Source of the DNA: Poteriospumella lacustris
Lineage: Eukaryota; Sar; Chrysophyceae; Chromulinales; Dinobryaceae
Direction: 5' to 3'
Assembly (NCBI GenBank): GCA_008000375.1
Contig: SMOI01000082.1
Coordinates: 66,281 to 86,749 of the forward strand
Length of the DNA: 20,469 bases
In this document: one piece after another, positions 1 through 9,992 of the stretch
Numbering within the stretch: the stretch's first letter is position 1
Layout: every line of letters begins with the position of its first letter
Notes under the pieces: generated by a model
What the model saw: the letters and a program-made list of their open reading frames with translations, nothing else
Told to the model about the DNA's origin: nothing
Databases searched by the model: none
Program-made: the position numbers and the translations under genes

Positions 1-80
<80 letters not shown>
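1..80. repeat. CGT trinucleotide microsatellite at window edge
   Basis: An uninterrupted run of CGT units fills the first 80 bases and probably continues to the left of the window. It is noncoding as far as can be seen, because the nearest gene (YKT6, minus strand) ends at 309. Uninterrupted triplet runs of this size are prone to slippage and to assembly error, so the true length is uncertain. Confidence 0.95.
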
Positions 81-81
<1 letters not shown>

Positions 82-88
82 GACGTTC

Positions 89-120
89 CTGCTACTGCTA
101 CTGCTACTATACTGCTACTA
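89..120. repeat. CTG/CTA compound triplet repeat
   Basis: A short imperfect run of alternating ctg and cta triplets follows the CGT tract after a 9-base spacer. It lies in the 3' flank of YKT6. The remaining sequence up to 308 shows no gene or other recognisable element. Confidence 0.8.
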
Positions 121-308
121 TCTATCGCGGATGGAGTGTTCCCCGTGGCACAGTTCTTCGCTATGTTGCTGCTGCATGGTGTGAAATCATACGATGCGAG
201 ACCTACATTGTGAATCACTAACACGGTAACATCCCTCTCCGCGAGTCATTCATCAAACACATGGGAGGCTCTTCATTATACAAGAATGGGGAATGGGTTT
301 TACAAAGA

Positions 309-1044
309 TTACGCCACCGAACAGCAGCTGTTAGCTCTCTTTGCTTCTCGGTAGAAGAGCTTCGACTGTGCGCTGAGCTCGCCCGATCGTTCCACCAGAT
401 CTTCTAATTTCTCACCACGCGCCAGAACATTGTCGATGGTGTTATGCAAAATGTCGCGAGTTTCATCCAAATTCTTTTGAATGCGAACGAGTTGATCGGC
501 ATTGGCGGGGTCTTGGTAACGCATGATATCTTGTTCGAGGGTGGGCCAGTAAATCGCTTCATTGCGGATTTCCTTGAACCAGGTGGGGCAGAAGGTGGTG
601 AAATCTTCCAGAATCTTGGTAAGAAGGGTGAAGGCAACGCGAGGAGGGTACTCTGCATCGCATGTGATGCATCCACAAAGTCCGTCTTGTCGCATGTAGA
701 CATGCACGTAGTGTTCTAACAGACATCAATTTGCGGGTAACGAGTGATAGTCATGAAATGGCGATATCGGTGGATTCACTCACCTTCATGTTGCACTGAT
801 TGTCTTTGGCCAGGTGGAGTACGCTTGGCAATAGTCTTGTTGAAAAATGTCATCATTTCCTTGACCCTGTGAGTGAAGAAACCGCCATTTTAGCATCGTC
901 GGTAAAATATCCGTTTATGTCGATGCGAACTTACGTTCCCCGCTGAAAGAACCCAAACGAACTGAGTTCAACCGCCTGCACCAACATGACAGGCTCTGGG
1001 ATGTCAGGGTTATATCTGATGACTGCGATGGACAAAAGCTTCAT
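309..1044 (-). CDS. YKT6: YKT6 R-SNARE (prenylated longin SNARE)
   Basis: Three exons on the minus strand: 935-1044, 784-866 and 309-715. The introns are 867-934 and 716-783, each 68 nt, with GTAAGT and GTGAGT donors and AG acceptors. The joined product is 199 residues, the usual YKT6 length (about 198). It begins MKLLSIAVIR and contains FGFFQRGTVKEMM, typical of the longin domain (about residues 1-125), followed by YPPRVAFTLL. The R-SNARE helix (about 135-190) includes ILHNT and LARGEKLEDL, with the central arginine expected at the SNARE zero layer. The protein ends CCSVA: a CaaX box (Cys-Ser-Val-Ala) preceded by a second cysteine, as in the dual-lipidated tail of YKT6. The family acts in ER-Golgi, endosome-vacuole and autophagosome fusion, cycling between cytosol and membrane. 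It is divergent from the TM9SF gene. Confidence 0.95.
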
Positions 1045-1572
1045 TTGTTTGTTCTGGAAAAATTCCGTTCAGCCGAAAAAATGAAAAACAAATTGACGAA
1101 CTTCCAAAAAGGCCAGCGAAAAGAAATTGTCTCACACAATCGGAGCGCCCAAACCAGCGAACTCTCTTGTATTCCTTGGATGGGATTGGTTTGTGAAATG
1201 AGGGTGATAAAACAGATTATTGGCCTGCGTTGGTTCCCAAGACAAATGAGACGACGACAGCGACGACTGCTGCGCGTGAGGGAAGGGTAGCGAACGGACA
1301 CACGCCCCGCCGCCATGAAAATTTGGAAACGCCTCGCGCCGTCACAATTTTTGAAACGTCCGCCTGGACACACACATCAAAGTGGCCGCCACGACGACGG
1401 TTGGACGTGTGTCGTCACTCGAGCTCTGCCATTTTCCCACTTCTCGTTGCTTTGGACGGAAATTGAGGGTCTTTTGGGAAGCTTCATCAGCCATCAGATT
1501 GGTTGTAACCTTTCCACGTTTGACTGTATCACAAGGAATCGAGGCAGATTCGTTGGAAATCACGTTGGGAAA
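1045..1572. promoter_or_regulatory. Bidirectional intergenic region between YKT6 and TM9SF
   Basis: These 528 bases separate the start codons of two divergent genes, so both promoters must lie here or overlap the 5' UTRs. I see no TATA box or other motif I can defend. Open frames crossing the stretch lack family features. One of them, with an ATG at 1315, runs in frame into the TM9SF start, but the signal peptide begins at 1573. The function is inferred from gene orientation only. Confidence 0.5.
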
Positions 1573-3769
1573 ATGCGCTCCCTTCTGAACTTGTCCGCAA
1601 TCTTTGCTGCGATTTGCAGCTTGAGTGTTGTGTCTGGATTCTATCTTCCTGGAGTTGCTCCACACAGTTATGTTGACGGCGAGGATGTCGATCTCAAGGT
1701 CAACAAGCTCAGGTAATCGAAGCTTGGCTCCAGCGCATTGAGTGACAGCTTTAAACTGATTTTCATTCATCTGTAGCTCCATCCACACTCAGTTGCCGTT
1801 CGACTACTATTCCCTGAAGTTTTGTCGTCCTATCGAGGGAGTCAAGTCTTACTCTGAGAACTTGGGTGAATTCTTGCGTGGAGACAGAATCGAGAACTCT
1901 CGCTATGAGGTAATAACGTTCGACCTTGCATTATCCTATGTTTCATCCTCATCACGGTATTCCTATGCAGATCTCGATGCTGAACGAAGAATACTGCAGA
2001 ATCCTCTGCCAAGTGAACTTGAAGGCTAAGGATGTGAATGACTTCAAGCGTGTTATCAAGGAGCAGTACCACCACAACTGGATCATTGACAACTTGCCCG
2101 CTGCGTCCATTCTGGACAACGATCAATATTCCACGACGCAGTATGTCGGTTTCCCAATTGGTTACATGGATACCAAGAACTATTACATCTACAACCATGC
2201 CAACATTATCCTGGAATACCACGCCGTGGAAGGTGAGGGCTCGAGAATCGTTGGATTCTACGTCGAACCGTTGTCAGTGAACCACAAGTTTGCTGGTGAT
2301 GCGAAGTGGGATGGCAAGGAGAATGCTCCTGCCCTCACCACTTGCAAATCGTCAACGAAGCATTTGACGTATGATGAAGTGAAGGCTATTCCTCAGAAGG
2401 TCGCTGTGGGTGACATCGTTTTCACCTACGATGTGCAATGGCGGGAGAGCGAAGTCAAGTGGGCCTCTCGTTGGGATGTCTACTTGTCCATGGACCATGC
2501 AGTCCCCGACAAAGTTCATTGGCTTTCGATTGTCAACTCGATCGTCATCGTTTTGTTCTTGGCCTTCATGGTCGCCATGATCCTCATGCGATCGCTCAAT
2601 CGTGATATCTCCAAGTACAACAGAGTACGTATCCCCTTTCACGCAAAATTTCTGTCAATGCCAACCGACGATTGATTGGTTTTCAACTTTTATAGGTGCC
2701 TACAGATGAGGAAAAGGCCGAGGAGCGCGAAGAGACTGGCTGGAAGCTCATTCACGCTGATGTGTTCCGTCCTCCGACTGAGTTCCCCATGTTGTTCTGC
2801 GTCATCATCGGTACTGGTATGCAGCTGATCAGCTGTGCTTTCTTCTTGATCCTCTTTGCTGCCGCTGGTTTCTTGTCACCCGCGAATCGTGGTTCTTTGA
2901 TGATTGGCATGTTGCTCCTCTTCGTCTTGATGGGAAGCTTTGCCGGTTTCACCGCTGCTCGTTTGTACAAAACCTTCAAGGGAAAGCAATGGCATCGTTG
3001 CACTGTCCTCACGGCCACTCTCTTCCCTGGCTCGGCCTTTGTGACGTTCTTCCTCTTGGATATTCTCGTCTGGTCGTACGGTTCCACTGGTGCAGTACCA
3101 TTCCTCACCATGTTGGCTGTGTTGACCCTGTGGTTCGGTATCTCCGTTCCGTTGGTCTTCCTTGGTGCCTACTTCGCCTACCGTAGAGATCCTATCGAGT
3201 TCCCCGTGGTGACCTCGAACATTCCTCGTCAAATCCCTGAACAACCATGGTACTTGCATCCTGCTTTGACCACTTTGGTTGGTGGCATCTTGCCCTTCGG
3301 TGCCTGCTTCGTGGAGTTGTTTTTCATCATGTCGAGCATCTGGATGGATCAGTACTACTACGTCTTCGGTTTCTTGTTGTTGGTCTATGTCATCTTGATC
3401 ATCACCTGCGCTGAGATCTCCATTGTGCTGAACTACTTTCAACTGTGCTCAGAGGACTACAGATGGTGGTGGCGCTCGTTACTCACTCCGGGTGCGACTG
3501 CCTTGTACGTCTTCTTGTACTCCATGTTCTACTTCTCTCGTCTGCAATCGACCATGATGGTGACGTACGTGCTCTACTTCACGTACATGGCGATGATCTC
3601 GGTGGGAGTATTCTTGATTACAGGTAATGCGTATTGACACTCCGCACCACTTGAATATGTGTGCTAATCATAAATCTCTGTGATTCTTCTGTTTCCTATA
3701 GGCACTGTGGGCTTCTTCTCTTGCTTCTATTTCAACTACCAAATCTATGCGTCCATCAAGGTGGACTAA
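1573..3769 (+). CDS. Transmembrane 9 superfamily protein (nonaspanin, TM9SF2/4-like)
   Basis: Five exons: 1573-1712, 1777-1909, 1971-2624, 2696-3623 and 3702-3769. The introns are 64, 61, 71 and 78 nt, all GT-AG, and joining them gives 640 residues, close to TM9SF2/TM9SF4. The start at 1573 is chosen because it opens directly into a hydrophobic signal peptide (MRSLLNLSAIFAAICSLSVV), followed by FYLPGVAPHSY, the conserved mature N-terminus. The lumenal domain contains LPFDYYSLKFCRP. A first membrane helix lies at about residues 274-294, and the C-terminal half carries a block of about eight further helices. The protein ends in KVD, matching the KxD/E Golgi-retention signal known for this family. 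Nonaspanins act in Golgi/endosomal membranes, in protein sorting, adhesion and phagocytosis. Which TM9SF subfamily it belongs to is not settled by inspection; TM9SF4 or TM9SF2 is likeliest. Confidence 0.95.
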
Positions 3770-4215
3770 GCAAAGAATGTAGATTGTTGCCGTTTGTAAT
3801 TGTGCTATAGTTTTATTTGCAGTCAGGATCCGTAGTGTAGTCTTTCATCAGCCACGACCTTCAAAAATAGCCTTCATTCTTTCGCTGCCATAACTCTATT
3901 GGGTAAACGCCATTCACCATCGATGAAATAGGGACAGTTCGTTCGTTTTTAAGCTACGTCGAGAAATGTTGTGAGGCTACATACTGTAGGCATTACGCGG
4001 GGAGGGGAGACATCATCCCAAACTCCACTTGACCTACCCAAATCAACACAGAATATGGCCTCGTCGTCGTCATCATCCACTGGCGAGAGAATCAAATAGA
4101 AAAAACTTGAAAAAGCCCCTAGTTTGCCACAAAGGATTGTTTGTCGTGCTCCATCGTGCTTATTGCGTTCGTGCATCGAATTTGTAGTTCATTGCTGCGA
4201 GCTTGAGAGAGCAAA
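3770..4215. other. Intergenic region between TM9SF and the acidic-tail gene
   Basis: These 446 bases hold the TM9SF 3' flank and presumably the promoter of the next gene. Both neighbours are on the plus strand. A short run of cgt/cat triplets occurs around 4062-4080. There is no AATAAA close to the TM9SF stop. I see no gene here. Confidence 0.6.
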
Positions 4216-6780
4216 ATGATGCGGTCACATCTAGACTTTGAGGGCCCACAGTCTTCCACTGCCAAGACTGTGGGACTCTTGAATCCTCAATCTCTGTCTT
4301 ATTCATGGAAGAGCAACCGACCAAATGGCAACGTAGATTGCGTAGTAAGAGGAAATGGGGCGTTGAGGGACTTCTTCGTGTGCGGCAATGACGAGGAAGT
4401 GTATGTCGTCGACTGCGCCATGGTGCCGGTCAATCACAGTCGAGCTCGCTTTCCATTCGATAGTTCCAAATTCAGCCTGCAAAACTTGAGATGGAATGAA
4501 AGTGGATTTATTATTGCCGTGCTGGTGCCCACGCAAGGAGATGACTGTTGTGTTTGCGCATTTTCATTCGATTCTAAATCAGGCATTACTTGCTCTCGGT
4601 GGTACGTATTTTCCCCCGTCTTCTCATCGCTTCTGTCCACCGCTTACTGTACTCCATTTTCGGATTGCCCTCGTTTTAGGTGGAGCGCTATTACCGTCGA
4701 GGGGTCTTCGGTCTGCATTCTTCATCGTCGTCCAGACACATCCAAGTTCTGTGTCGTCGGTAGGAGAGAGGACATGGTAGTCGGTTGGCAGTTTGATCCC
4801 GACTCAGGAACACAACAGACGTTATTCAGAGCGAACGTCTCCCCCGCTACCACCGACGTCAAGTCACTGGAAACGCTGTTCATGCGTTGTCGTTTGCGAC
4901 GAGACGTCGAAGAGCACCAGGTGTCCGCGGTGACCGTGGAATATGATCCAAACGCGAAATCGTACGCTCTCGTTCGCTATCATATTCCCATCTCAGATGA
5001 TGTCTCTTTGGAGTCAGTTGCTCAACGGTTTTATGTGCCATTATTTCATCAACAAGCGCAAATGTTCAAAGTTGTATCGTTGACGGTGTCTCGCACTGCA
5101 GATGTCGTGGTGGTGGCGACACAGGACTTAACCCTTGTCAAGGGCACCACGCAATTGAAAATATTCGCTTGGAATCAGAATGAATCGACATTTGACTTCA
5201 AATGGGACTTCAACATGCGTTCTCCCCTGTATAAAGTGTCGCTGTGCTCTTCTGCGACGACGGACTCGCTCGGTTCGGTTGACATCGTTACGTCCCGAGC
5301 CAGTGAACCATGGCTCGTGATGCATCTCGTGTGGACACCACAGCAGGGAACGGTGGAAGAGCATTCGGTCGGATCACCCACCGATATACCACGCACGCAG
5401 CTGGAGGATCTTCGGCCGAACGTGTTCCACTTCTCTCCCTTGGGGCTGCAGCAGGGCAAGGGTCACTACAGCTCCGTGGCACTGGTATGTAGCTGGCACA
5501 AATTCTCCACAGAGAATCCCGTGCACAGCAGACCACGAAACAATCTCAGTTATAGACCTTTCATCTCGACGCAGCCGGTCATGTTTCTATCGTGGTGCTA
5601 TCAACGGTCCTTGACGTACAACTTTGCGGGTGCGATGTATCCCGTCGGCTACCGATTAGTGATGGAGTCGTACATGTATTCAGAACGCGAAGATGAGTTC
5701 GATCGGGTCACCGATCCATCGATGGGCAAGCGTAATTCCAGTCTGCGGCAGTTAGAGGAGAGTTCAATTCTCAAACCACGGCGGCCGTCCAAGTTACCGC
5801 TCAGTGTCGATTGGATCAATTGCAACCGACCGTTGGAGGACAGTATTGTGCTATCGGATGTGTCTCCGGAGACTGACTCGGCCGATATTTTGCCAATTCT
5901 ATCCACATGTCGCATCACCATCATCGATGGTGTTTTGCAGATCAAACCACCCAGCAAAGCGCGTACAGCTTTGGAGACGTGGGTCATGGCACAGAAGTCT
6001 GGCCACAAGAAAAGTCCATCGTCGTCGTCGGTGGGATTCGATTTGAGGGAACCCCAGCAACAGTTTTCCCTGCGAGAAAATCAAATGCAGAAATTAGAAA
6101 GCGTGATGCAGTCGATTCGAAAGACTTGTCTCGACACGGATCTGGTGCAGAAGCGTACCGCTGATCAACAGTGTATGATGATCGAGCGCATCGTCAAGGC
6201 GGAATACTTCAACGCGGTGAAGAGAATGCGTAGCAAAGAGAAGATGGCTGCTCGACAACAAAGCAAGCAAGCGTTGTTGGTTTCCTTGTTGAAGTCGTCT
6301 GAAGAAGAGAAGCGTCTGAAAGCGCAGCAACGGGAGATGGAAGAAAAGGCCACACGGTTGGAGGTGGAGACGCTGCTGGGGGAAATCGTTGGTGTTGTCT
6401 GCGACAAGGCGGCTGAAGCGGGTTCTGTTGATGATGATGGCACCTCAGACAACAATGACGGCGATGGAAGTGCCTCTGACGACGATGGTGATGATGATGC
6501 TGTCGATGATGCTGGCGATGACAACGCAGATGCGGATCACAATTCGGATGGTGACGCTGGCGCGAATAACGAAGCTGAAATGGACACTGACCCTGACATT
6601 GATGGCGATGGCAATGGCGATGGCGTCGTTTCTGATGCTGAAAAGGAGACTCCCGCTGTGGAGAGCATGGATGTTGATGACAATGAAGGTGATATCGGTG
6701 ACGACGCTGGTGGTGATATTGAGCGCCAACCGTCCCCTTCACTAGCGGCCGTTGATGCTCATCCTGTTGCAGACACATAA
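4216..6780 (+). CDS. WD40-like protein with coiled coil and acidic tail; possibly Mediator subunit 16-like
   Basis: The reading frame is open from ATG 4216 (a second ATG follows at once) to TAA 6780, 854 codons if unspliced. A 78-nt in-frame stretch at 4602-4679 has a GTACGT donor and a TTTTAG acceptor, a size like the other introns here. Removing it joins ...CSRW to WSAITVEG and gives 828 residues. The N-terminal half has the beta-rich, Trp-containing blades of a degenerate WD40 propeller. Three short stretches recall, from memory, human MED16: RWNESG, WSAITVEG and LFMRC (4876-4890). That is the only basis for the Mediator suggestion. A charged helical region at about 6085-6405 looks like a coiled coil. 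From about 6427 to 6720 the protein is dominated by Asp, Gly, Ala and Asn. That tail is not a feature I know from MED16, so the family call is tentative; the gene itself is well supported by its length. Confidence 0.6.
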   Translation: MMRSHLDFEGPQSSTAKTVGLLNPQSLSYSWKSNRPNGNVDCVVRGNGALRDFFVCGNDEEVYVVDCAMVPVNHSRARFPFDSSKFSLQNLRWNESGFIIAVLVPTQGDDCCVCAFSFDSKSGITCSRWYVFSPVFSSLLSTAYCTPFSDCPRFRWSAITVEGSSVCILHRRPDTSKFCVVGRREDMVVGWQFDPDSGTQQTLFRANVSPATTDVKSLETLFMRCRLRRDVEEHQVSAVTVEYDPNAKSYALVRYHIPISDDVSLESVAQRFYVPLFHQQAQMFKVVSLTVSRTADVVVVATQDLTLVKGTTQLKIFAWNQNESTFDFKWDFNMRSPLYKVSLCSSATTDSLGSVDIVTSRASEPWLVMHLVWTPQQGTVEEHSVGSPTDIPRTQLEDLRPNVFHFSPLGLQQGKGHYSSVALVCSWHKFSTENPVHSRPRNNLSYRPFISTQPVMFLSWCYQRSLTYNFAGAMYPVGYRLVMESYMYSEREDEFDRVTDPSMGKRNSSLRQLEESSILKPRRPSKLPLSVDWINCNRPLEDSIVLSDVSPETDSADILPILSTCRITIIDGVLQIKPPSKARTALETWVMAQKSGHKKSPSSSSVGFDLREPQQQFSLRENQMQKLESVMQSIRKTCLDTDLVQKRTADQQCMMIERIVKAEYFNAVKRMRSKEKMAARQQSKQALLVSLLKSSEEEKRLKAQQREMEEKATRLEVETLLGEIVGVVCDKAAEAGSVDDDGTSDNNDGDGSASDDDGDDDAVDDAGDDNADADHNSDGDAGANNEAEMDTDPDIDGDGNGDGVVSDAEKETPAVESMDVDDNEGDIGDDAGGDIERQPSPSLAAVDAHPVADT

Positions 6781-7172
6781 TCCTCCACGTTAACAATCCC
6801 CTGTGTGTGTTAAGTATTTATATTGAATCCAACGTAGAGAAGGGAGGGAGGTGCAGATCCTTGTCCCGCTCCTGTCTCCTGTGTGTATTTGCACCCACCC
6901 GCCAGACCCGCAACTTTCGTGCGCAAAAACACCCCCAATTACCCGGAATCCCGGGTTTTTGACAATGAATCCAAGGAAATTCGGAAAACCGAATCTTGCG
7001 AGGTGCATTCGCAACGTGTGGCCACATCCGCAAGTAACACATGCTTCAAAACCTCCATTGCAATTTCCTGTCTGACGTTTTTGCATTCCAACCTGTTTGA
7101 TTTGCAAGAAGTAGTGAATCAAAATTGATTGCAAGCAATAGTACATGCTGTAGTGAGCGCTGAGATAAAGAA
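6781..7172. other. Intergenic region before glutamine synthetase
   Basis: These 392 bases separate two plus-strand genes. They hold the 3' flank of the acidic-tail gene and the presumed promoter and 5' UTR of the glutamine synthetase gene. The short open frames on both strands show no family features. I see no RNA gene or repeat. Confidence 0.6.
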
Positions 7173-9316
7173 ATGTTAGCTAGAATTTCTCGTTTGTCGA
7201 AGTCGTTGGCAACTTTTCCTAAACGCCACCTCAGTGCCAGCACTGAAGGTTTTGGCGATCATCTTTTCAAGGGAGTTGTGGCAGAGTCTTACCTGAAGAA
7301 ACATGGTTTGCCTGCTAACACATTGGAATCACATGCATGGACTCAAAACGGCAACGCTGATAAGGTGAGCTTCACCGTTTAGTTGGGTTGTAGCGCTTTC
7401 GCTTACCAGTGGAACTATGTCAGGTTGCCGCTGCAGTTTTGGACTGGGCCCGTGACCACGGTGCATCAGTATATTGCCATTGGTTCCAACCTTTGGGTTC
7501 CTCTGGTTTCAGACACGGTCAAAGCTCCCAAGTGCAAAATCACATGTTCCACTTTGACGCGAAGGGCCAAGCCGTGTGGGATTTCAAGGGAAAGAACCTG
7601 TTGAAGGGAGAAACGGACGGCTCATCTTATCCTAACGGTGGACTTCGAGCTACGCACAGAGCTGGAGGCTACTTGGCGGTCGATGCCACGTCTCCTATTT
7701 TCCTTCGCGGAGACACCATTTTCATTCCTTCCTGCCTGGTGTCCTACTATGGTCATGCTTTGGATGAGAAGACACCCTTGCTCAGAGCTACTGATGCCCT
7801 GTCTCGTGAAGGTGTGCGCTTGTTGCGCCTCCTTGGCTACAACGTGAACTCGCTGCGTCCGAACATCGGTTTGGAACAGGAGTTCTTCTTCGTCCCACGA
7901 GATTCCTATAACCGACGTCCTGATTTGCAACTAGCTGGTCGCACGGTGATGGGTAAACTACCACCTCGTGGACAAGAGCTCAGTGATCATTACATGGCCC
8001 CGCCTTCGTTGTCGTCTCCTGCGTTGGCCTGTATGCAAGAGATCCAAGAGCAGTGCTTCAAGCTTGGTATTCCCTTGCGAACACGTCATCGTGAAGTGGC
8101 GCCCAACCAATACGAATTCGCCCCTATGTACGGCGATGCGACCACCCAAATCGACCAGAACTTGATGGTGATGCAAATCATCGAGGAAGTGGCCACCCAA
8201 TACGGCTTGGCGGCCTTGTTGCAAGAGAAGCCCTTCCAGGGTGTGAATGGATCGGGAAAGCACAATAACTGGTCCATTGGAACCGACGATGGCACGAACC
8301 TTCTCAATGTCTCCGAGCTGGCCAAGCGCTCTGGCAACGGTGACATTTTCCCCGTCGTCATGTCGGCGATTATGAAGGCGGTGAACGATTACGGCGACTT
8401 GATGCGCATGGCCATCGCCAGTCCCGGTAATGATTTCCGCCTCGGCGCCTGTGAAGCTCCTCCTGCCATCGTGTCTGTGTACCTCGGTGACGACATGACG
8501 CGTTACTTGGAGTCGTTCATGGAAGGAAAGAACGTGGCATACCAACCGACCACGAAGATCCTCAACCTCGGCGCGTCGACGCTTCCTCCTCTGGAAGTGC
8601 CCGCGGAAGACCGCAATCGTACATCTCCTTTCCCTTACGGTGGTCATCGCTTCGAATTCCGTGCAGTCGGATCGTCCCAAAACGTTTCGTTGGTCAACAC
8701 GGTGCTGGCTACGATCGTCGCGAAGTCTTTCAAGGACTTCGCCAACGCCATCGAGTCGGGCGTGGCCCCTCAAGAAGTGGCGCGAAATGCGCTCAAGACC
8801 TCGTGGAAGAACGTGTTCAATGGCAATGGCTACGATGCTGCCAACCAAGAGGCTCTCACGAAGGCTGGTTTATGGAGAATTGACAGTGGTGTGGATGCTA
8901 TCTGCCGCTACACAGTGGACAAGAACGTGAAGCTGTTCGAGGAGATGCAGGTGCTCTCTGCCGAAGAGTGTGCGGCTCGTCAAACGGTCATGTTGAACCA
9001 CTACGTCGGCACCGTTGAAATCGAAGTCTTGTCGATGATCGATATGATCAATCAGCACGTCATTCCCTCCGTTAAGAACAGCGGTGTTGGACCGTTGGAA
9101 GGACTCCAAGCGGCGGCCGAAGAACTCAAATCCGCCATTTCCCAAATCCACCACACCGCCGATGAAAAGACGAAGGCTCAATTGGCGCGCACGTTGCGAT
9201 TGGAAACAATGATTAAAGTGCGCGAAGTATGCGATGCTGCGGAGGCTGTCGTTCCCGCTTCTGAGTGGACATTGGCCACCTACAAGGAGCTGCTTTTCCT
9301 GGATCAGCATGTGTAA
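7173..9316 (+). CDS. Glutamine synthetase type III, probably mitochondrial
   Basis: Two exons, 7173-7364 and 7424-9316, with one 59-nt intron (GTGAGC donor, TCAG acceptor); the product is 694 residues. It makes glutamine from glutamate, ammonia and ATP. The type III (GlnN-like) assignment rests on the length (types I and II are much shorter) and on motifs in order: DKVAAAVLDWA then HWFQPL near the N-terminus, NIGLEQEFF (about residue 212), REVAPNQYEFAP, EKPFQGVNGSGKHNNWS (about 332-348) and FPYGGHRFEFRAVGSSQN (about 465-483), which carry ligands for metal, ATP and glutamate. The first about 22 residues (MLARISRLSKSLATFPKRHL) are rich in Arg, Lys, Ser and Leu with no acidic residue, like a mitochondrial targeting peptide. 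The start lies only 4 bases after an in-frame stop at 7166-7168, so a longer N-terminus is unlikely. Its location could instead be plastid or cytosol. Confidence 0.93.
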
Positions 9317-9974
9317 ACCTCTCACATGTTTGTGAATCGCCGTTTTTGACACTTTCCCATTTGAAAAGAGATACTGTGAGGAGGTACCATTTCAATTGTT
9401 TCCTTCGTTACTGAGTTAACGTTAGTCCACAATCCAGTAGAACACACAAGCTAGGCGCCATATTGGATAATTTTGCTCTGTCACGGAGGACGTAATAGTG
9501 TGTGGAGATTTGCCTTGAGAGACTTTTGTGTTATGTACATTCAACAACAATTTTGATTTTTATTTAGTGTCAACCATATATTATGTTCTGTAGCTTGTTA
9601 AATAAATAGCTCATTTACCATATTGAATGTTTGACGTCGCTTCTGAGGCCGGTCAACGGAAAAGTTGATGTAAGTGTTCTCCCTCGAGGAAAAAGCTCCT
9701 GGACGATGGGAATGGTCCCAGACCAGCCAGACTTGGAAGCGTTCCCGCTTCAAATCGCTGGACAGCTTTTGTGACATAGCATGTCTGTGATACAGCAGCT
9801 CGTGCACATCAGATGGGGAGCTTGTTTGAGGTTGAGAGTGTAAGAGTCTTGTACAACAACCTCATATCATCTGAGCGTTAGCACAAGTGCAGTGTTGACC
9901 AGTGCAGTTATCTAATCTTCAAGACTGTAAATGTGCACCGTTGACAAATCCAACACAACTATTCTCCTGCGGCA

Positions 9975-9992
9975 AACCCTAACCCTAACCCT
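9975..9992. repeat. Interstitial telomere-like motif, (AACCCT)3
   Basis: Three perfect tandem copies of aaccct, equivalent to (TTAGGG)3 on the other strand. TTAGGG is the telomere unit of many opisthokonts, amoebozoans and other protists. A run this short may be a telomerase-repair scar or a telo-box-like promoter element; chance is less likely but possible. It lies within the gene-free stretch between two convergent genes. Confidence 0.75.

Noticed and set aside
1-120. Triplet tracts as a CRISPR-like or functional array
   Set aside because: They are simple microsatellites without spacer structure.
1315-1572. Upstream in-frame extension of the TM9SF gene
   Set aside because: The extension has no conserved features, and the signal peptide starts at the ATG at 1573, which gives the usual family length.
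6209-6796. 195-codon His/Arg/Gln-rich minus-strand frame
   Set aside because: It is the antisense shadow of the GAT/GAC-rich acidic tail.
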